From positions 58,541,522-58,605,521 of the forward strand of contig OX104117.1 of the NCBI GenBank assembly GCA_944474755.1: a stretch of 64,000 nt of DNA, read 5' to 3'. This DNA comes from Limnoperna fortunei. Lineage: Eukaryota > Mollusca > Bivalvia > Mytilida > Modiolidae. The translations under genes were made by a program, and so were the position numbers. Below are positions 42,701 through 54,332 of this stretch, one piece after another (the first letter of the stretch is position 1; each line of letters opens with the position of its first letter). The notes under the pieces are model-generated. The model was not told the origin of the DNA, searched no databases, and saw only the letters and a list, made by a program, of their open reading frames with translations.

Positions 42701-43490
42701 GTTCCATTTATCAAGGAGTTCAATATTTTATTGAAAGAAAAATTAGTCCATTGTCACGTTGTAGATACGTAATGTAATTGCTTGTGTCTGAAAACGTTTT
42801 CAGTTTTTAGATTTTGTAAAAAGGTTGAACAGAAAATTATTTATTGAAGCATTTATCCAAAGTCTTAACCAAGTCTTTATTGTGCGACTTTACCAAAAAA
42901 CAACATCTGTAAGATTATGCATAACATTCATAAAGAAAATAAAGTCATTTAAGTAAAATATACATATTTTTAAAATAACACCACTCGTTTCTTTACACTG
43001 TCTTTTTGCAGGGTTTGCTGCGGGTCAAAGTCATGAAAACTATATTGACTATATTGACCGTTTCGGAGGTCCATCAAATACGCTGTGCTTACCAAATAAT
43101 CCCGACCTCAACAACCATACTACCACTGGAGGCAGCTTGTTGTTTGGGACAGAATTCGAGCAAGCTTTGTTTGGACCTGGTGCTATTGATGAAGACGTCC
43201 CATGTGCACTATGTAGAAGTACCAATACATACACGTCGGTGATGATTCCTGGGCGAAAATCATGTTACAGTGGGTGGAGATTAGAATACTATGGAATTTT
43301 AGCATCCAATCATTACGCACATAAAGCGTCATCGTACATTTGTGTTGACAGTAATCCAGAGTATCTCCAAGGTGGCAAGGATAATAGAAATGGCAATTTG
43401 TTGTACCCAACTAGTACCAAATGTGGGTCGTTACCTTGTCCACCATACACCGAAGGTGCTGCAGTAAATTGTGTCGTCTGTTCAAAGTAA
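36793..43490 (+). CDS. short-chain collagen C4-like secreted protein, copy 1 (three exons; exon-2 donor altered)
   Basis: Exons: 36793-37012, 38678-38749 (or to 38754) and 43012-43490. Exon 1, directly behind an acceptor-like ttcttctctag, encodes a signal peptide (LIVFNVLPLLIFSLQNIGSA) and a leucine-zipper-like coil (DVILARLNNLENEVALLKSK...). Exon 2 gives TYVRWGRTDCGG, and exon 3 the bulk of the globular domain (GPSNTLCLPNNP, DEDVPCALCRS, GRKSCYSGW, SSYICVD, CPPY, NCVVC). The domain (ten Cys) is that annotated in bivalves as short-chain collagen C4-like; no Gly-X-Y repeat is visible, so the coil replaces the collagen stalk. Introns are phase 1. At the exon-2 end, 5 extra nt (gcagg) relative to copy 2 mean the obvious GT donor at 38755 shifts exon 3 out of frame; only a GC donor at 38750 keeps it. 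aataaa lies at 43493-43498. The ligand is unknown. Confidence 0.7.
37131..37280 (+). mobile_element. tRNA-derived SINE with internal deletion
   Basis: The head (ggcctcggtggccgagtggt to tcacgtggtct) is joined directly to the cttcctcccccaataaaaac / ctggacgc tail. The B box and the middle are missing. The 3' end is caaacaaacaaacaaac. It lies in intron 1 of C4-like copy 1. Confidence 0.85.
37438..37895. mobile_element. foldback element whose arms are opposed minisatellites
   Basis: The ends cggaagcgtattag (37438-) and ctaatacgcttccg (-37895) are inverted and followed on both sides by gccac, a T-rich run and tttgt[ac]gactttaatctt. Inside, the left arm is a 17-22 bp array of cttggaaattccaact-type units (about 37487-37682), and the right arm (about 37734-37853) carries the same unit in the opposite sense (agttggaatttctaagatta). 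Long inverted arms made of short tandem units resemble foldback (FB-type) elements. Non-coding; the LEFPRLK-repeat ORF is a by-product. Confidence 0.8.
38175..38400 (+). mobile_element. tRNA-derived SINE, strongly diverged
   Basis: Recognisable in order: ggtggccaagtacttaaggt, tcatctacttttcatcacg, ccaataaaactggatgccat, gatatagct and ttaaactccattcaaaac. Confidence 0.7.
40500..42490 (+). pseudogene. heavily decayed Ty3/gypsy-type pol relic in intron 2 of C4-like copy 1
   Basis: Scattered in-order matches to pol on the plus strand. An RT-thumb/connection-like stretch at about 40760-41040 (LDHFHQIGLKP, a CSF block, VHPTFADLLNRVKALNEFL, FNWLRKCIANYR) is followed by an integrase-like region near 42050-42200 (KHGQLTFYKSI, FTAIEMFSKFLF). 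An integrase C-terminal-like motif, MPEYSPYEVVYGLRH, lies at 42420-42470. Stops and shifts separate all blocks and no LTRs were found. The family call is tentative. Confidence 0.5.
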
Positions 43491-43492
43491 GA

Positions 43493-43498
43493 AATAAA
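43493..43498 (+). terminator. polyadenylation signal of C4-like copy 1
   Basis: aataaa starting 3 nt after the stop codon; copy 2 has one in the equivalent place. Confidence 0.6.
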
Positions 43499-43509
43499 AA
43501 AGAATAAAA

Positions 43510-46500
43510 TAGTGGCTAAATTGTCGTTCTGTTTTCTACGTTAAACGTCGTTTTTTTCTGACATTTGGTCAGGGTTATAAATATAAAGCTTGCTGCTGTG
43601 AATGCATGTTGTAATTTAAATATTACTCATTTTAATTAAGGGTTTTTGAGCTTACATATTTTGTCTGGTGATTGTTATGAGTTCTAAACAACAAGCAAAT
43701 ATAGTTATTGTTTACTGATAATTTTCCTAAAATTATTTTCATTTCCTCGCGTTAATACAATTAAGTTTTCTTCGTTTTGGGTGGTAATTAGAAACGACGG
43801 TTTGTTTGTTTTATACAAAACCTTCTGGAAGAAATATTCATTAGGCGCTGTACACGAACAGTGTACTACAACTATAAAAATCCTACACGTAAAGATAGTA
43901 TTTATTTTTAAAGTGGGCCTTTAATTTGCAGCAGAATTTTTTAAGTTAACAGATAATTAAAGAATATTTCTAGTGCAGTGCATTATAAAATATTTTAAAA
44001 ATATATATTTTATAAACAAAATCTTTCAGGTCATAACACGCAGAGCTTTAATGACAATGAATCAATCCTACCTGAAACAAGAAAAAAACAGAAAGCAGAA
44101 AGTGTTTAACTTGAACTCAATAAAAGTCATTGATACAGTCAAGTGCTCCTAGTAAGCAGTTAGTCATTGTCGTGTCCAGAAAAAATCTAAATCAAGAAAG
44201 AGAAAAGACTACCTAGAACTTGAGGGCAAAGTTGCTGTGGGGAGTTTTTTTTTATCTAACCCCATAAAATTTATATTCGACAAATGAGTTTGTCAATAAA
44301 TACCGCAAGTGACTTCCATTCTTAAATTTTTAGTTCCATTTTCCGAAAGAAAACGCGAAAGATGTCGTTAATGATATGGGAAACGTTTACTAACTCACAC
44401 CCCGATTCTCTGATTATTTGACTTTTTAAAAATATTTTATGCATTATTAGTCATGCGGCTATTGCCCCAATATCAAACATAATAATACGTATGATATAAT
44501 GAATGTCCCATAATAATCTTATATTATTATACTTTATGCACAAATGCTTTTTTTTTGTTCGGACAGTGACCATGTGTTAATTTCTACTGATTCGGATTTT
44601 AGCCCTGCTCAGTATATCAACGGTGTTGTAAATTTCTCCTGCTTTCCTCATAACGGTGAAATAAAAAAATTAAAACACCCGCTTATACCGAAGATTGTCG
44701 AACTGGAAAATTATCACCCGCTCCAGACGAAGATTACGGGCGATATAAAAAAGGCAATCCCACCTCATATTAGAATGCCGATTTTTGGTTGGTCAATAGA
44801 CATCGATTTTTTCGCACATTTCCTGACTTCTAACTCTTGCATATCAATTTGCGTCCATTTTGCCGTCACCGGGCTATTCGGTATACACTCAGTGTTGTGA
44901 TGTTTGCTAAAAAAAATTCCCATATAATATTCCCACAAAAAATTCAATCGTAAGTTTTTTTACTTTTACCTCCAAATAAACGTAACATGATAAATCAATT
45001 TGAAAACCGTTAATGTTCCGAGAGTAAAACGTAAATAAGACAACCCGGCTGCTGACGGCTGTGGACACAAGAAACGAGTGGTCTAATATCATCACACTTT
45101 GAAACGATAAAATTCGGTGTACTAAACAGATAAATCATGTCTGTGAAGAGAAGGGTTTTGGTGATGACATATACAAATCCCAGACATGATATACGGTTCA
45201 TTATCATACGCTCAGACCGAAAATTTATAACACGTTTTACCCGAAGTTTACTTCATTACTTACACATGTCAGACACAACAAATACATGAAAATGGTCAAT
45301 TTGTATTTGAAAAAAAAGAACTAGCCGACAAACAAGCATTTACAATTTAACATATACTCCAGGGCAGTATCCATATGGTTGTTCATGTGTCTTCCTTAAA
45401 TAATATATGAAGAAAAAATCAGTATAATAAAAATCATACTGCTCTTGATTTATTCAGAACGATGTGAGTTCGAATCCCGCCGAGGTTATAAGCAGAAAAA
45501 CTAGACAGTATTAAAATTTTATTCTAACAGTGTTGTGCTTAATTTGTAGCTATATATAATTATTTGGTATTTATCTTTTTTCTGATATAAAAAACAAAGA
45601 TCAATTCAGTTTCACATTTGAACACAAAGTGTACAAATTTATTGAACACTCGAATGTAAACGTTAAAAACTTGAATGCTATGTGTTAAGATGAGCACTTC
45701 TTGAACACATCTTGAGTTACATTTTTGCACACTATACGTATAAAATTTAAACGCGTCCGTTATGGTTAACCTTTAATAAATAGATTTACATAGGTGACCA
45801 TTATAACATTTTATAGAATACTGAATTTACCTTAAGTTCACTTTTAGTGACACCCTTTTTTTCTCAAAATACCATGTCTTCGCTAAAAAATATCTTATCG
45901 GCACAACAATATTAAAGTCTAATAAGAATGTTTTGTAAAGTTTACAAAATGACGTCACAAATAGAGCTGGTTTCAGTTGTCAGATGGATAGAAACAGGTG
46001 TCAGTCTGTTAAGTTTCGTACAAAATCTAATACTTGCTTGAAATTATTAAATTTGGATTCATTTCACTTCTGAAATATGTGTGCATCATTTAAACTTAAC
46101 TTTAAACAGGTTCATTCAGAATTACAATTTTTATGCAAAGTGAAAGTAGAACTACCTTGGTTTTTGACTACGGCATCAATTGATTGGCTATTTAGTAGAG
46201 GTTAAACTTATATGTACAATGTAGTGTAGCGTTTTGGAGAGTATTAGGAACGTATTCCAATAGCGTTCATAAATCGTCTGATCAACTCCATGCACTGAAG
46301 TTGTGCGCTGTGATATCAGGTGGTGGAAACTTTATTGACTGAAGTGCCATTGAATCACAAAAAGCTGTGATGTTGTGTAATTATTAAATTTTAATATCAT
46401 TTTAAAATAAACGTGTGTGAATTCCGTGTAACGTTTTTTTAAGCGGTTCAGCCTATCTGTTTATAGTGGATTACAAATATGACACTTCTCTATCAGTAGT
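43510..46500. other. no gene recognised
   Basis: Intergenic sequence between the two C4-like copies. A plus-strand frame at 44544-44900 has no motif. A lone B-box-like string at about 45470-45482 is not enough for a tRNA or SINE call. Confidence 0.4.
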
Positions 46501-46514
46501 GTCGTAACCTGCGT

Positions 46515-46725
46515 AGGAACCTCGTTGGATAAGTGGTAAAGTTAGTCATATACTATTAATCACCAGTCAACACTGACGTTGCGTGTTTAAGGTATGGCCT
46601 ACTCTAACCTTTAATGACAAGGATTGTCAGTTCCACACCCGAAGCAAGGGCGTTTCACTGGATATAACATTTTCCTTACACAATAAAAAATGGACGCCAT
46701 AAAACCGCAAACAAACAAAATAAAA
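46515..46725 (+). mobile_element. tRNA-derived SINE, diverged
   Basis: ggaacctcgttggataagtg, ctattaatcaccagtcaac, tttaatgacaaggattgtc, gaagcaagggcgtttc and aatggacgccataaaac in SINE order. The terminal gctgaaa module is lost. Confidence 0.7.
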
Positions 46726-47441
46726 AACCCAGTAAGGTTTGAAAGATTGATCACTGCATTGTTTTTTTCTGCGTGCATTCTACGGTGTTTCTCGGTAACT
46801 TCATTTTTTATCTTTTTTCCGGGACTAATGCTTACTCACATTCATGAATATTGAACTAACTTCATATACTGGTAAGTGTATTCAAACATTGATGTTTTAT
46901 TCAAAATGGCACCGCAAACTTTATTTCGAGAATGATACTTCAGATTACACAAGTCATCGCTCAAACAATTTAGGTCAATTAAATAAACGTACATCTCGAT
47001 TTACTGATTTGTATTATTATTACCCAAATATATAGAAACCGCTTGTGTGAGATGATACACCGGTTATGGTAGTCATTGATTTTGGCAGCCATGAAATAAT
47101 CAAATTTTGCATGAAAGAAGATAGATGAATGTTAATTAATAATTCGGTAACAAAAGATAGGTGAATATTAACGACTAATTTGATAACAAAGTTTCAGATT
47201 GCTTGGTATGTCAGAAAGATTTTTTTTCAAAATCAAAGAAAAAAAAGGAAGGGGCGTTATGACAAAATACAATTATCTTTTTCCACAGAAAATTTAATTC
47301 CAGATTTTTTTTTACTTTTGCGTGACTTACGGTTTCTTTTATTGTGTAATATGTGCCTTATCATCGAAATTTATTGGTTATCAAAGTGGTAACTATAACA
47401 CTGAAACTTAGTCTTATCAATTTTGTCTTTAGTTACCTACT

Positions 47442-50400
47442 ATGAGATCTATAAGACTAACAATTTATTTTGTCTTTCCGTTGCTTGTTCTTGCCTTGAA
47501 GAACAGTGGAAACACGGACAAGCGGCTCTTATTAAATGATGCTGATGTCATATTGACACGATTAAATAGCCTGGAGAATGAAGTTGCGATGTTAAAATCA
47601 AAAAATGTAATGCTAGAAAATGAAGATGCGCTGTTGAAATAAAAAAAATGTAATGCTAGAAAATGCAGTTGCGCTGTTGAAATCAAAAGATGTAATGCTA
47701 GAAACCCAAGATTCACATTTACAACAAGTTGTTCAGTCTTTACAAAGTAAGTGGCGTTTACTACTTTCAATGCCCAGGTTTGCTTGTATCGCATATTTCA
47801 CATTCGTTCACTGTCGATAGTTTGCTCTGTACTTGTGCATATTAACATCACAAACAGAGAGGGTATTTTAAAAGTTCTTGAATCCAAGGAGTGTGTTGCA
47901 AACCATTATTGATGACAAGATTATTGTGTGTTAAGGGGATGCAGGACACTTTCACTAAAAATAATTTGTCAATGAATTTTTGCCATATAGTTAGTCATTA
48001 TACAAGAGATCAAAACTAAAATTAAAGATGACCGAAATTCTGTCCAATGAAATTTTCAGAATTTCTGATATTGTCAAGCAATTGGTTTTCATTTTAGTGA
48101 TGGAAAGAAAAATGTGGTGAATTTTTTGGCAAATGGGAAATAACTGGTCAAAAAGAGATAAAAAATGGTATTTTCTGTCAAAATTACCTGCCTTGTTAAA
48201 AATTTTGTTTTCATTATTTTTGCCAATACCGACCTCATTGCTGCGAAAACTTTATTTCAACCATTAATAAACTGAAGTAGTAATATAGGTTTAAGACTTT
48301 CAATATTATTTCAAATTTTATGGAAATTTAGACTTAATAATGGAAGTTATTATTATTAAATGAACCTTAAATGTGGTATCTATTATGAAATTTTCACACA
48401 AAAATAGCGAATGGTGTCCAATATCCCTTTAATCTTAATTAAATATACACTGAAACATTTACATAATACAATTAAAGTAATAACTCACGAAATCTTAATG
48501 ATTTATTATTACACTTTTTTAATGTTTTGGAAGAGAGAGGGGTGGGGGTTTCGGGGGGTGGAGTGATTACAAAAACATCTCCAGTCTGACAAAAAAACAT
48601 TGTTTTACAAGGGTGTGACCATTTATGTCGTATTATTTTATCCCGAGCGACCTAGTTGTCAAACAAATGATAATAATAAAATGACATAAATGGTCATCCC
48701 TTTTAAAACAATGATAAATCACAGCCACCGTGAATTATTTTTATTCTAGCAAAAAAGACAATTACGGTACATTTATGATATTTACGTAACTATAGAAAAC
48801 ATCATTTCCGCCATAAACTGGCTGTTCCGCCAATGTAACACACAATATATAGCAACGGATAAATATAGCGCGTGTCACTATTTATAATATTAATTAGTCA
48901 TACCCAGTAGCAGAGTTACAGTTTTGTAATTGAAACAGCCCTTCAAAACACGCCCTCGCCGTCGCGTGTTGCTCATGGATAAATTATTTTTTTTACCACA
49001 GTTGTGGTCTCAAATCCTTTAAAGCACGTCATATTAGAATACGCCATTCATTGTGATCTTTGTTAAAATGTCCATTGTTTTGTTTGCTCCAAGGTTTCAA
49101 AAATCCATGTCATCTTGGGAATCGGTATTTTGTTCTATTTCAGGGTCGGAATCTACATATATTCGATGGGGTAGAACAGATTGTGGAGGTTCTAATACGG
49201 AACTGGTGTATACTGGTATTACCGTAAATATATCGTTACCTAAAATTTGTTATGTTATTGTGAAATGTATGCTTACATATTGCAACTTTAAAAAGGTGTC
49301 AGAAAAAAACAACACTTCTATGCTGCAACTAATTAGACCTGTCCAGACACTAAGAAGTGTTAAATGTATAAAACACAACACATAATCAGCATCTAGAGAG
49401 TATATTATTAGTCTCTGAAATAAGGATAACGAAAAATGTACATACAATACCCATCCCTCAGCATCTTGATAATGTAGCTTATGTATAGCATAAGCCCACT
49501 GGAACCTGTCTAAACCGAATTTACATGCGCAATAGAATGATACCAGGCCCACGCTATAGGTGTAACAGTAGTACATATGTAGCAGTAACAGGTTACCAGA
49601 TTGTGTATCATACATTGAGTACATAACTGAATAATACGTTGTTCTGATTTGGTCAATAGTGGTTAGATGTGTACAATTTTTAGCTGTAAGCTTCTGCATA
49701 AATAAGTATTGAAGTATTAAAAGTGGTAAAATTGTTCTCAGCAGTAACCAGCAATATTGGCTATATTGGTTCTCTTGCGAACTTGGTAAAGGTATAACAG
49801 TTGTAAATGTTTACCAGTACAGTTACAGGTTACCAGATTGTGTATCCTACATTAAGTACAGAACTGAATACTACTTTGCGTTCTGATTTGGCCAATAGTG
49901 GTAAGATGAGTACAATTTTTTAGCTGTAAGCTCCTGCATAAATTAAGTATTAAAAAGTGGTAAAATCTTTCTCAGATCTTGCAAGATAAAATTTTGGTAA
50001 TTTTTAAAACAATGTAGTATTTTTACATTCACTGCATTAGAAATTGCATGTAGAAGTGGGAGCGTCTCAAAATGTTCTAACTAGCGAAAAAAGGAATTAG
50101 TCACGTATATATATATGGCATATATTTTTAATGGTGAATAAAAGTTTATTAATTTCCTAGTCCAGGTAAATGCTGATCAATGTTAAAAAAGGTATGCAAA
50201 TCACAAAAACGTTAGTGTTTTCTACTATAGTTAAATCATTTACTACTGTTCTACCTATAACAAATTCAACTCTATATTATTCTATTGCGCATGTCAAGTC
50301 AATTTTTACATGTCCTTGTAATAGACCCTAGGGCAACTTATTACATCGTGTTATGCAGACTAAAATTATCACTCTATATGTACGGTACATCTAAGCATGC

Positions 50401-52433
50401 TTTTGTCACTTAGTATGGGATTAATTTTTCAATATTGAATGCGATAACTGACAGTACATGCGCACTATGATGTTATCAAGTGCGTCAGTGAAAGAAATGC
50501 AAAATTAGAATTATTTTCTTTATTGAAGCAACATTAATATAATTTTCAAACGTAATAACCTACCTCTTTAAACTATTTATAAATAGTAGTTAGAGCTGAA
50601 AATTGATAACTGGTTGACATTCCGCTCGATACATTTAAAATTCTCTCCGTCCTGTTTGTTTGCTGGTTCAATCGCTATCAGTTTTAGATGAATGGGAAAG
50701 TGACTTCATGTTAGACCGCATTACCCAAACAGTAGAATGTACAAAGCAAAACAACTAAAATATCTAAAAAAGTTGCGATAACAAAATAAAAAAACTGTAT
50801 TTAAAATGGGAAATTATCAATACAAAACTTATTAGTATTTTGTTTTTCGACAAGGATTATCGGGTCAATATCAGTTTCGTTCTTCGATCTCATCTAATAT
50901 GGACCTGATAATTTTTGTCCCGCGAAAAATACTAATAATTAATATATAACTGTGTAAATGGACCGGTCCATATAATGTATATGGACCGGCTGTGAATAAA
51001 ATGTACATTTGATTTACCAGGAACCTATAAATTAGTTATACTATTGCCAGGATTTATACCTCTTTTCGAAAAACACAAATAACCAAATATATGTTTAGTT
51101 ATCTCTGTGAAGAATATTTACGACAAGTTACTGATATGCAAAATGAATTTTCATAACAAAAATAACCTAAAATGATCAGTCATGACAGTACATGTTGTGC
51201 ATATGGAGCAAATAAGTGAGCATAGAAGCTTACAAAAAGTACAAGTATAATATAACAAATAGTTCATGACACTTCAGGTCATATGGCAGTATATGGACCG
51301 GTTGGTGGCCCCAAAAATGTATCTGGACCAAAGCGCAGCACAAAGCAGTATATGGACCGGTTGGTGGCCCCCAAAAATATATGGACCTCAGCTGCGCTTC
51401 GGTCCAGATACATTTTTGGGGCCACCAACCGGTCCATATACTGCCATATGACCCTCAGTGTCATGAACTATTTGTTAATTAATATATAGTATATTAACAG
51501 TGATGGCTAATGACTCCTATTTTGTGGATGAAATTTGATGTCATTATACGTGACGATCTAGTTTATGTAAAAATATTTCGTTAAATTTTAAATTTCAAAA
51601 CACTTAAGTTTTGTTCTGATTTTTAAACTGTTTAATTTTAGATAAATTTATTACATACATGTAAGTGTTGTTACAACTACCTGTATCATGTCTCGACATG
51701 TTGCATACATTTCGTGTTACAACTCGACGGGTGGAGTAGTGACGTGAATGTACACAACTGTCTTGGCAACCTACACACAATTATGTAATGTATATATCTC
51801 AGTGCCGCGTTGTTCACACATATTAGTATTAGTACAATTGTTCCTCTCTACAAAATAATCAACATCTGTGTGATTCTGCAGAACAAAGATAACACCATAC
51901 ATTTATTTAAATATAAACAATTTGAAAACTCACGTCAAAAGTCGTATTTTTCAGGGTTTGCTGCCGGTCAAAGTCATCTAAACTATATTGCCTACGCAGA
52001 CCGTTTAGGAGGACCATCAAATACACTGTGTTTGCCAAATAATCCAGAACTAAACAACATAACTGGACCAGCCGGAAGTTTATTATATGGAACAGAATTC
52101 GAACGAGATTTGTTTGGACCTGGTGCTATTGATGAAGACGTTCCTTGTGCACTATGTAGAAGTACCAATACATACACGTCAGTGATGATTCCTGGGCGAA
52201 AATCATGTTACAGTGGGTGGAAATTAGAGTACAATGGAATTTTAGCATCGAATCATTACGCAAATAAAGCGTCATCTTACATCTGTGTCGACAATCATCC
52301 AGAATATCTCCAAGGTGGCAAGGATGATAGAGATGGCAATTTGTTGTACACAACGACTACAAAATGTGGTTCGTTACCTTGTCCACCATACACGGAAAAC
52401 GCTTTAGTAAATTGTGTCGTTTGTTCCAAGTAA
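47442..52433 (+). CDS. short-chain collagen C4-like secreted protein, copy 2 (three exons; 1-nt frameshift in coil)
   Basis: Exons: 47442-47746, 49144-49215 and 51955-52433. All junctions are phase 1 with GT-AG borders (aaa|gtaagt, ctg|gtatta; acceptors atttcag and tttttcag). Exon 1 has the signal peptide (LTIYFVFPLLVLALKNSG) and a coil in which a 42-nt unit (EVAMLKSKNVMLEN, two heptads) is repeated about three times against once in copy 1. In the second unit an 8-A run replaces c plus 6 A, which adds one base and produces a TAA at 47640-47642; the reading resumes 14 codons later. Exon 1 is then 305 nt, 1 nt more than phase 1 requires, so the indel is the only defect. The globular domain matches copy 1 throughout (GFAAGQSH..., CLPNNP, VPCALCRS, NCVVCSK), with exon 3 exactly the same length (479 nt). 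Confidence 0.72.
48598..48713. repeat. imperfect inverted repeat, arms about 43 bp
   Basis: cattgttttacaaggg-tgaccatttatgtc at the left is mirrored at the right by gacataaatggtcatccc, then ttttaaaacaatg. The central 25-30 nt are unpaired. It lies in intron 1 of C4-like copy 2. Confidence 0.8.
49545..49985. repeat. tandem duplication of about 237 bp
   Basis: caggttaccagattgtgtatc occurs at about 49589 and 49826. The following 150 bp (attgagtacataactgaata, gttctgatttggtcaatagt, tagctgtaagcttctgcat, aaaagtggtaaaat) repeats in order with minor differences. It lies in intron 2 of C4-like copy 2. Confidence 0.85.
50955..50995. repeat. ggaccggtcc palindrome cluster
   Basis: atggaccggtccatat, a short spacer, then atatggaccgg. 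It shares the tatatggaccgg core with the hairpin at 51253-51477. Confidence 0.75.
51253..51477. mobile_element. long hairpin (foldback) element
   Basis: Arms 51253-51339 and 51391-51477, 87 bp each, are inverted copies with only a few mismatches (for example cttcag against ctgagg). The 51-bp loop holds a third copy of the core cagtatatggaccggttggt. Non-coding; it is the source of three overlapping false ORFs on both strands. Confidence 0.92.
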
Positions 52434-52434
52434 A

Positions 52435-52440
52435 AATAAA
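52435..52440 (+). terminator. polyadenylation signal of C4-like copy 2
   Basis: aataaa beginning 2 nt after the stop codon. Confidence 0.6.
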
Positions 52441-52764
52441 GACGAATGTGCTATACTAAATAACTTATGTATCATTTCCACGTTATTGATGATTTTAGTT
52501 TTTGACACATGGGCAGGGTTTTGAATTGTATGTCAATAGATCAAATTAGTTACTGTGACGGAATTCGTACTTTAGTTTGCAATTGGACATCTGAATAAAT
52601 TACACCTTTAAGATTCATAGTTTATTACAGTCTACGTCGCATATACAGTGTCGCAGAATATATCCCAAATTACATACAATTACTCCAAAATTACTAAAAA
52701 ATTTCGTAAAATTTACGTCAAAACTCTTTGGGCCTTCTAACGTGCTGACAAAAATCGTATGGTT

Positions 52765-53069
52765 CAGGGGCGGATACAGGATTTTCAAAGGGGGGAGGGG
52801 GCGTAAAAAGGGGATATCGGAAAAGGAAGGCCACGAACAAGGTTTTTATAGTGTTCAGTAACCTTTATTTGGTACAGTAAATACAACAGAGATATCATAA
52901 TAAACGAATTAGTACCGTTAATGCATTAATTTATGGCGAGGACGAGCGGGGATTACATTTTTGCCTTTGGCGCTGGTTTTTACCCTCCCTGTTCTCTTTT
53001 TTTCCTTTTCTTTTTTTTAAAAGGGGGGGGGCGTACGCCCCTACGCCCCCCCCCCCTGGATCCGCCACT
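52765..53069. mobile_element. MITE with 5-bp target duplication
   Basis: The ends caggggcggatacagg and cctggatccgccactg are inverted (about 14 of 16 matching). The flanking direct repeats are tggtt at 52760-52764 and 53070-53074. G-rich left and C-rich right subterminal stretches pair as well. No coding capacity. It lies just downstream of C4-like copy 2. Confidence 0.8.
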
Positions 53070-53074
53070 GTGGT

Positions 53075-53900
53075 TTGCGTTTTCTTATTTCAGGGAGAAT
53101 TGATCTACCAGGGAATGAAACGCATAATTATACCGAAAACAACACAAAAAACTGATTTGGTAACAGTTACCGTGATCATAAGTTATTATTTTTTATGTAA
53201 TTTATGTAATTACTTGGGGTTGTTTGCCTTGTCAGTATTATAAAGAGTGTAAGACTGTGTAGGCCCTCAGTTTGGCTGCAAAAATTAGTGATTAATTTTT
53301 TTGCTGACAAATATATTATTTCAAAATATCTATTTCATTACTGTTTAAACAATAAATTTAGTTGTCTCAATCAAAATAGTATTTGGAAAAACATATTTAT
53401 TTGTTATATATTTTACTTATACTTGACCTTATTAAAACGGAATTGTAACCTAGGTGCAGTAGATTTTGCGTTTCGAAACCCTTCATGGTTTGTCGTTTGC
53501 GGTTGACGCGGGAACAGACTCGCCGTTTGTCTGAATACTATATTTATCTATCGTATATCTACCCTACAGTAACGTTTTATTCAATATCGTAAGCTTAATT
53601 GTAGGTATACACACAGTAGATCTATATCATACTTAAAGTTGTCTGAAATAGACACCACTATAAATGACTACGGTTTGCGTCTTAAAAAATAATAATCATT
53701 TCATTTAACTTATTTCGTAAGAATCTATTTTATGCTGTAAAAATGTGTTATTTATACTGTTTCACGAATTCTGCACCAAATCTACTGATAATAGTATGTC
53801 AGTTAAATTGGTGTACCGTTACTTAACGGTCTTGCTGCCAAAGTGACATTTCTGTCATTCGCGTTAAATTTTGTTTTATTGCGTAGAACATCAGTGGTAT
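53075..53900. other. no gene recognised
   Basis: AT-rich sequence between the MITE and the LTR element. Confidence 0.4.
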
Positions 53901-54332
53901 TGTAACAATACAGCTATATATATATTAGTGACAACCACATAGGGAAAGGAATGTATTAATATTGTCACTTAGAAACATCTTATTCAAGAGTTTAATATAT
54001 TAATTAAATGTCCACGATCGGCAAATTGTTGACATTTTCGGACATCGCTATGTTCGGTATTATTTTTACTAAGTCCGTCATAAAATCGGTTGGTTGACTT
54101 ATTTATTGTGAATGATATGATACATAATGTTATTACCTTTCTATTTGTGTATTTATTAAACAGTTTTCATGCATAATTGTCCGTAACCATCCGAAAGTAG
54201 GCATGGAAGTTACAGCGACAGCCATTGTTTACTTGATGTATTTATGTGTATTCAAATTTACCGGGAATGCACACACAATTTATTGTTCTGCGAGAGGCGT
54301 GATTTGATTGGCTGTTTCGCTGATGGAAAGCC

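Noticed and set aside
43006..43242. +1-frame ORF at the start of C4-like exon 3
   Set aside because: The sense frame with the ten-Cys domain is clearly the real one; this frame would be read only if the wrong donor at 38755 is used.
45462..45492. gagttcgaatcccgcc, a B-box/T-arm-like string
   Set aside because: No A box or acceptor stem at the right distance and no SINE tail.
51266..51489. three overlapping ORFs, both strands, nearly the same protein
   Set aside because: They come from the self-complementary hairpin.
52126..52353. minus-strand ORF over C4-like exon 3 (and its partner at 43183-43410)
   Set aside because: Antisense shadow of a strongly supported exon; conserved only because the sense strand is.
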